A stretch of DNA of 64,000 nt from VAZQ01 sp963763365. GTDB lineage: Bacteria > Pseudomonadota > Alphaproteobacteria > Rhizobiales > Xanthobacteraceae. The position numbers and the translations under genes are program-made. The notes beneath the pieces are model-generated. The model searched no databases. It was not told the DNA's origin and was given only the letters and a program-made list of their open reading frames with translations. The stretch lies in assembly GCA_963763365.1 (NCBI GenBank), contig CAVXOE010000020.1:183777-247776 (forward strand), given 5' to 3'. Positions 60,696 through 64,000 of the stretch are shown here, one piece after another (the first letter of the stretch is position 1; each line of letters starts with the position of its first letter).

Positions 60696-61647
60696 TCATG
60701 CCGGGACGATCGGACGGCATGTGCGCCTCGACCTTGCGCTTCATGTCGACCGGCGTATCCGGGTCGGTCGATTCGAGGATGTCGCGATCTTCCTCGATGA
60801 TGACCGCGTCCCAGTCGATCAGCTCCTGGGTGGAGCAGTTCTCTTCCGTGTCGTTGCGATAGAGGATCTGCGCGAGCTTGATCGAGCCGTCGTCGACCGG
60901 CGTCGCGCAGTTGAAGATGATGTGGCGCAGGCCGGACGGATACTCGATATCGAGCCGCCGGCAGAACGGCATGAACCACTTGTTGCGCATGTGGCGCTTG
61001 GTCTCGGGCGCGGTGGTGCCGGTGACACGATAAGCCATCGGCGGGTTGGCGATGGTCACGATCGTCTCCGCCTCGAAGCCGTAGTCGGTCTCGTTGAGCT
61101 CGTACTTCTCCGGCTTGGGCTGGCTCATCTGGCCGAAGGTGCCCTTGTGCACGAACGCGAAGTGCGCGTTGTCGAACGAATTCTCCATCAGGCGCAGCGG
61201 CGCGGTCCTCCAGACATCGTGGAACTGCTGGATGCGCCGGAAACCCGGCTCGCGGTCCTCGGGCACGTCCGGGATCGGCGCCAGCGGCTCCTCGAGGCAC
61301 ACCCAGGCGTAGCCGTAGCGCTCCGCGCAGTGATAGGGCCGCACGCCGAGCCGCGGCACCACCTGCTCGGGCGAGAATTGCGGAATGCGCACCAGCGTGC
61401 CGTCGCGGTCGTAGGTCCAGCCGTGATAGCCGCACACCAGGTGGCCGTTGTCGCACCAGCCCTTGGAGAGTTTGGCCGTGCGATGGCAGCAGCGGTCCTG
61501 CAGGCACGCCGGCTCGCCGTTCTCGTCGAGCCAGAGCACGATCTTCTCGCCGAGCAGGGTGAACGGCTTGGGCCCGCCCTTGAGGTCCTCGATCCGCATC
61601 GTCGCGTACCAGAACCGGCGGAACACCTTCTGCTGGGTCGTGAGCAT
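60622..61647 (-). CDS. Rieske oxygenase, copy 2, with foreign C-terminus
   Basis: 341 residues. Residues 1-315 are almost identical to copy 1 (a few changes such as I17M, D/E in SPEQ and K/R in VWRT), with the Rieske and iron sites intact. After SDRPGMI the frame enters the antisense of creatininase copy 1 and ends NAPTAARSSWPAPYRRDRDA GAA, replacing the native tail of about 31-35 residues. The tail is outside the catalytic core but may contribute to trimer contacts, so activity is uncertain. The start at 61647 matches copy 1. Confidence 0.85.
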   Translation of the reverse strand: MLTTQQKVFRRFWYATMRIEDLKGGPKPFTLLGEKIVLWLDENGEPACLQDRCCHRTAKLSKGWCDNGHLVCGYHGWTYDRDGTLVRIPQFSPEQVVPRLGVRPYHCAERYGYAWVCLEEPLAPIPDVPEDREPGFRRIQQFHDVWRTAPLRLMENSFDNAHFAFVHKGTFGQMSQPKPEKYELNETDYGFEAETIVTIANPPMAYRVTGTTAPETKRHMRNKWFMPFCRRLDIEYPSGLRHIIFNCATPVDDGSIKLAQILYRNDTEENCSTQELIDWDAVIIEEDRDILESTDPDTPVDMKRKVEAHMPSDRPGMINAPTAARSSWPAPYRRDRDAGAA

Positions 61648-61757
61648 ATTGAGGCCTCGTCGTTGCGGAACCGCGCCTCCCCCGACCCGCCTGCGCGAAC
61701 AACTGAAGTCGAAGATATCCGAGAATGAGCCCCGCTGGAACAGCATCAATTTGTGGG

Positions 61758-61808
61758 CGTATTGCTCTCTTTTTGCGGACGGATACGCTGCGCGTAGGAA
61801 TGGGCCGG
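61758..61808. promoter_or_regulatory. 51-bp conserved block in divergent promoter, copy 2
   Basis: Identical to 58449-58499. Contains CTCTCTTTTTGCGGACGGAT and ACGCTGCGCGTAGGAATGGG. It lies 72 bases before ligase copy 2. Conservation amid drifted flanks points to a regulatory role. Confidence 0.6.
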
Positions 61809-61879
61809 CAACTGCGCTATCCCGTTGGCACGGTTGTCGCATGCCTCGCGGGATCGATCGGCGACACGGAGGAACACCC

Positions 61880-63416
61880 ATGCTGATGCACCAGCTCCTG
61901 CTCGACAACGCGGAACGCCGTCCATCGGCGCTGGCGTTTCGATGGGTGGACCGGAACCTCGGCCTCACCAATGTGGAGGCGGTCGCCGCCATGGAGCGCT
62001 ACGCCGGCGCGCTCCACCATCTCGGCGTGCGCAAGGGCGACCGCGTCACGATCTTCGCCCACAACGGCATGGACTACCTGATCGGCCTGTTCGCGTGCTG
62101 GCGCATCGGAGCGATCGCCGCGCTGGTGAACGTGCGGTTCGCCGACCAGCTTCCGTACTATTTCGGCGATCACACGCCGAGCGTGGTGATCTACACCCAC
62201 GACATGGGCGAGCCGGTGCGGGCCGCGGCCGCGCAGGCATCCTCGATCAAGCATCTCGTCTGCATGGACGGTCCGCAGGAGGGCGCGCACTCGCTGCCCG
62301 GATCTGCTGAAGGCGAACTTCCCGCCGCCGGCCGATCCGTGGGACGAGGACGCCATCGCGCATCTCTCCTACACGTCCGGCACCACCGGCCAGCCGAAGG
62401 GCGCGTGCCTGCGCCACGAGCCGACCGTGCGCGCGTCGCGCTGCATCGCGGAGCGGCTGCGCATCGGATCGCACGACGTGTCGTTCGGCCCGACCGCGCT
62501 GTCGAGCTCGTATCAGCTCGTCGGCAACCTCATCCCGCCGCTCGCGGTCGGCGCGCCGATCCACGTCATGGGCCGCTGGACGCAGACCACCGGCTACGAC
62601 GCGCTCGACGCCGCCGGCGCCACCATCCTGGTCGGCAATCCGCCGCTGCTTGAGGAAGTCCTGACCGAAAGCCGCGCGCGCGGCCGCTCGCCCGGCCGGC
62701 TGCGCTTCGTCCTGTCGGGCGGCGGACCGGTGCCGCCGACGCTCAAGCTGGCCTGGCGCGACGAGTTGCGCATTCCGCTGGTCGAGAGCTACGGCCAGAG
62801 CGAGCTCGGCGGCTTCGTCGCGCTCGGCTTTCCCGAGCTCGAACCCGACGACGACAAGCTCCTGCGCGTCGGGCCGTCGCTGCCCGACAAGGAGGTGCGG
62901 GTGTTCGGGCCGGACGACAATCCGCTCGGCGGTCGGCGAGGTCGGCGAGATGTGCTGCGCGGCGGCTTCATGGCGGGCTATTGGGGCCGGCCCGAGAAGA
63001 CCGCCGAGGCGACGCGCGGCGGCTGGCTGCGCACCGGCGATCTCGGTGCGCTCGACGGCGACGGCTATGTGACGATGCGCAGCCGCTTCGCCGAGCTGAT
63101 CGAGGTCGCGGGCGTGCCCTGGTATCCGCGCGACGTCGAGGAGGCGCTCTGCCGCATCGAAGGAATTCGGCAGGCAGCGCTGGTCGGCGTTTCCGATAAG
63201 ACGGTCGGCATTCGCCCGACGGCGTTCGTGACCTTGCACCGCGGCGCGCAGCACAGCGCGGCGGCGCTCAAGAACGCGATCCGGGCGGAACTCGCTTACG
63301 ACCTTGAGCCGCTCGTGGTGGCCGTGGTCGCCGAATTGCCGATGACGCCGACCGGCAAGATCGCCAAGAGCGAGCTCGCCGCGCAGGCCGCGCGCGCCAA
63401 CCTGCTCAGCGCATGA
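61880..63416 (+). pseudogene. Acyl-CoA synthetase / AMP-dependent ligase, copy 2, frameshifted
   Basis: About 97% identical to copy 1 at the protein level where aligned. Near 62299-62303 it reads CTGCCCGGATCTG where copy 1 has CTACCGGATTTG: one added C, after which the frame is shifted (the A3 motif continues in the next frame). A second pair of changes at about 62928-62951 (one base gained, one lost) alters eight or so residues (GGRRGRRDV against AVGEVGDIV) and restores the frame. A10 PMTPTGKIAKSEL is intact. Purifying selection on the rest argues that some or all indels are sequence errors. Confidence 0.85.
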
Positions 63417-64000
63417 CGTTGAAATCGCGCTACTGGTGGGACCTCTCGACGCGCGACTTCGCGGCGCTCGATATGACGCACGTGGTGGCGCTGCAGCCGG
63501 TCGGCGCCGTCGAGCAGCATGGGCCGCACCTTCCGGTGCGGGTCGATGCCGCCATCAACGAGGGCATCGTGCGGCGCGCAATCGAACTGTTACCGGCGGA
63601 GCTGCCCGTGCTGGTGCTGCCCGCGCTTCCGGTCGGCAAATCGAACGAACACATCGCGTTTCCGGGAACGCTCAGCCTGTCCTACGAGACGCTGGCGCGC
63701 GTCTGGACGGAGATCGGCGAGAGCGTCCATCGCGCCGGCTGCCGCCGCATCATCTATTTCAACTCGCACGGCGGCCAGCCGCAGGTCATGGACATCGTCT
63801 GCCGGGAGCTTCGCGTGCGGCTCGGCATGCTTGCGGTCGGATGTTCGTGGTTCCGCACGGTCGACAGCAGCGACCTGATCGGTGCGGCCGAACGCCGGCA
63901 CGGCATTCACGCCGGCCAATCCGAGACCAGCGTCATGCTGCACCTGCATCGCGATCTCGTCGACATGACGCAGGCCAAGAATTTCGTGCCGCTGTCGGTG
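63413..64000 (+). CDS. Creatininase-family amidohydrolase, copy 2 (runs off the window)
   Basis: The first 196 codons are visible, starting MTLKSRYWWDLSTRDFAALD and matching copy 1 with few changes (for example LLPAEL for LMPAEL, DMTQAK for DMAQAK). EQHGPHLP and NSHGGQPQVMD are present. It overlaps the ligase stop by four bases (ATGA). The end of the gene lies beyond base 64000, so whether this copy is full length cannot be seen here. Confidence 0.88.
   Translation, partial: MTLKSRYWWDLSTRDFAALDMTHVVALQPVGAVEQHGPHLPVRVDAAINEGIVRRAIELLPAELPVLVLPALPVGKSNEHIAFPGTLSLSYETLARVWTEIGESVHRAGCRRIIYFNSHGGQPQVMDIVCRELRVRLGMLAVGCSWFRTVDSSDLIGAAERRHGIHAGQSETSVMLHLHRDLVDMTQAKNFVPLSV

Larger units (their letters stand above)
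60693..64000. repeat. Tandem duplication, unit 2 (runs off the window)
   Basis: Starts at the same sequence as unit 1 (TGATCATGCCGGGACGATCG) and extends to the last base, where it is at the same creatininase codon at which unit 1 ends. The window end thus coincides with the end of the second unit, so a third unit, or the intact 3' end of the creatininase gene, may follow. Confidence 0.9.

Noticed and set aside
1..64000. tRNA, rRNA, riboswitch, CRISPR array, integrase or transposase genes
   Set aside because: Looked for on both strands by eye; no cloverleaf with CCA-type end, no regularly spaced direct repeats and no transposase or integrase motif was recognised. A covariance-model scan would be decisive.

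Overview
The window looks like a piece of an alphaproteobacterial chromosome from the Hyphomicrobiales (Bradyrhizobiaceae/Xanthobacteraceae-like). This rests on high GC, on small families typical of that group (GapR/DUF2312, DUF1244, DUF1036, DUF982, DUF1488), on a bacterial aa3-type oxidase subunit IV, on a transhydrogenase split into pntAA-pntAB-pntB, on several orphan TctC-type binding proteins, and on dispersed palindromic intergenic repeats. No rRNA, tRNA, CRISPR array, transposase or phage gene was recognised.

Layout. 1-7 kb: small secreted or membrane proteins, a lytic-transglycosylase-like protein, a TAXI-type binding protein, and a 29-residue membrane peptide. 7-19 kb: an accessory catabolic zone with three TctC proteins, an AhpD-like protein, a methyltransferase, a frameshifted SDR, a VOC protein, a sulfatase, a cupin protein, and one frameshifted plus two fragmentary ABC_sub_bind genes. 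19.5-22.1 kb: a run of very small hypothetical genes. 22-28.8 kb: PhoD and PhoA-type phosphatases, an amidohydrolase, rpmJ, a TPR protein and a small secreted protein. 28.9-33.3 kb: pyruvate kinase, DUF1036, glycerate kinase (frameshifted), DUF1244 and gapR. 33.4-45 kb: envelope and signalling genes (DUF882/MepK-like peptidase, L,D-transpeptidase, NtrC-type regulator, TPR protein, hydrolase, MBL protein, HBM-type chemoreceptor). 45.3-57 kb: M3 peptidase (frameshifted), antitoxin-Doc pair, ABC1 kinase, aldo/keto reductase with TetR regulator, binding protein, coxIV, pnt genes, hicBA, and an alpha/beta hydrolase (frameshifted).

57.3-64 kb is the most unusual part. A three-gene module of about 3.3 kb (Rieske oxygenase facing away from an acyl-CoA-synthetase-like ligase overlapped by a creatininase-family gene) is present twice in tandem. 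The copies differ mostly at silent positions, and a 51-bp stretch in the divergent promoter region is identical. At the junction, the first creatininase gene and the second oxygenase gene are both cut. The substrate is unknown. CoA activation, ring oxidation and amide hydrolysis are a plausible combination for breaking down an aromatic or heterocyclic amide, but that is inference.

A technical caution: at least six otherwise well-conserved genes carry single-base shifts, nearly all insertions. This looks more like consensus or assembly error (for example in a metagenome-derived genome) than genuine gene decay, so the entries labelled pseudogene may be intact in the living organism.
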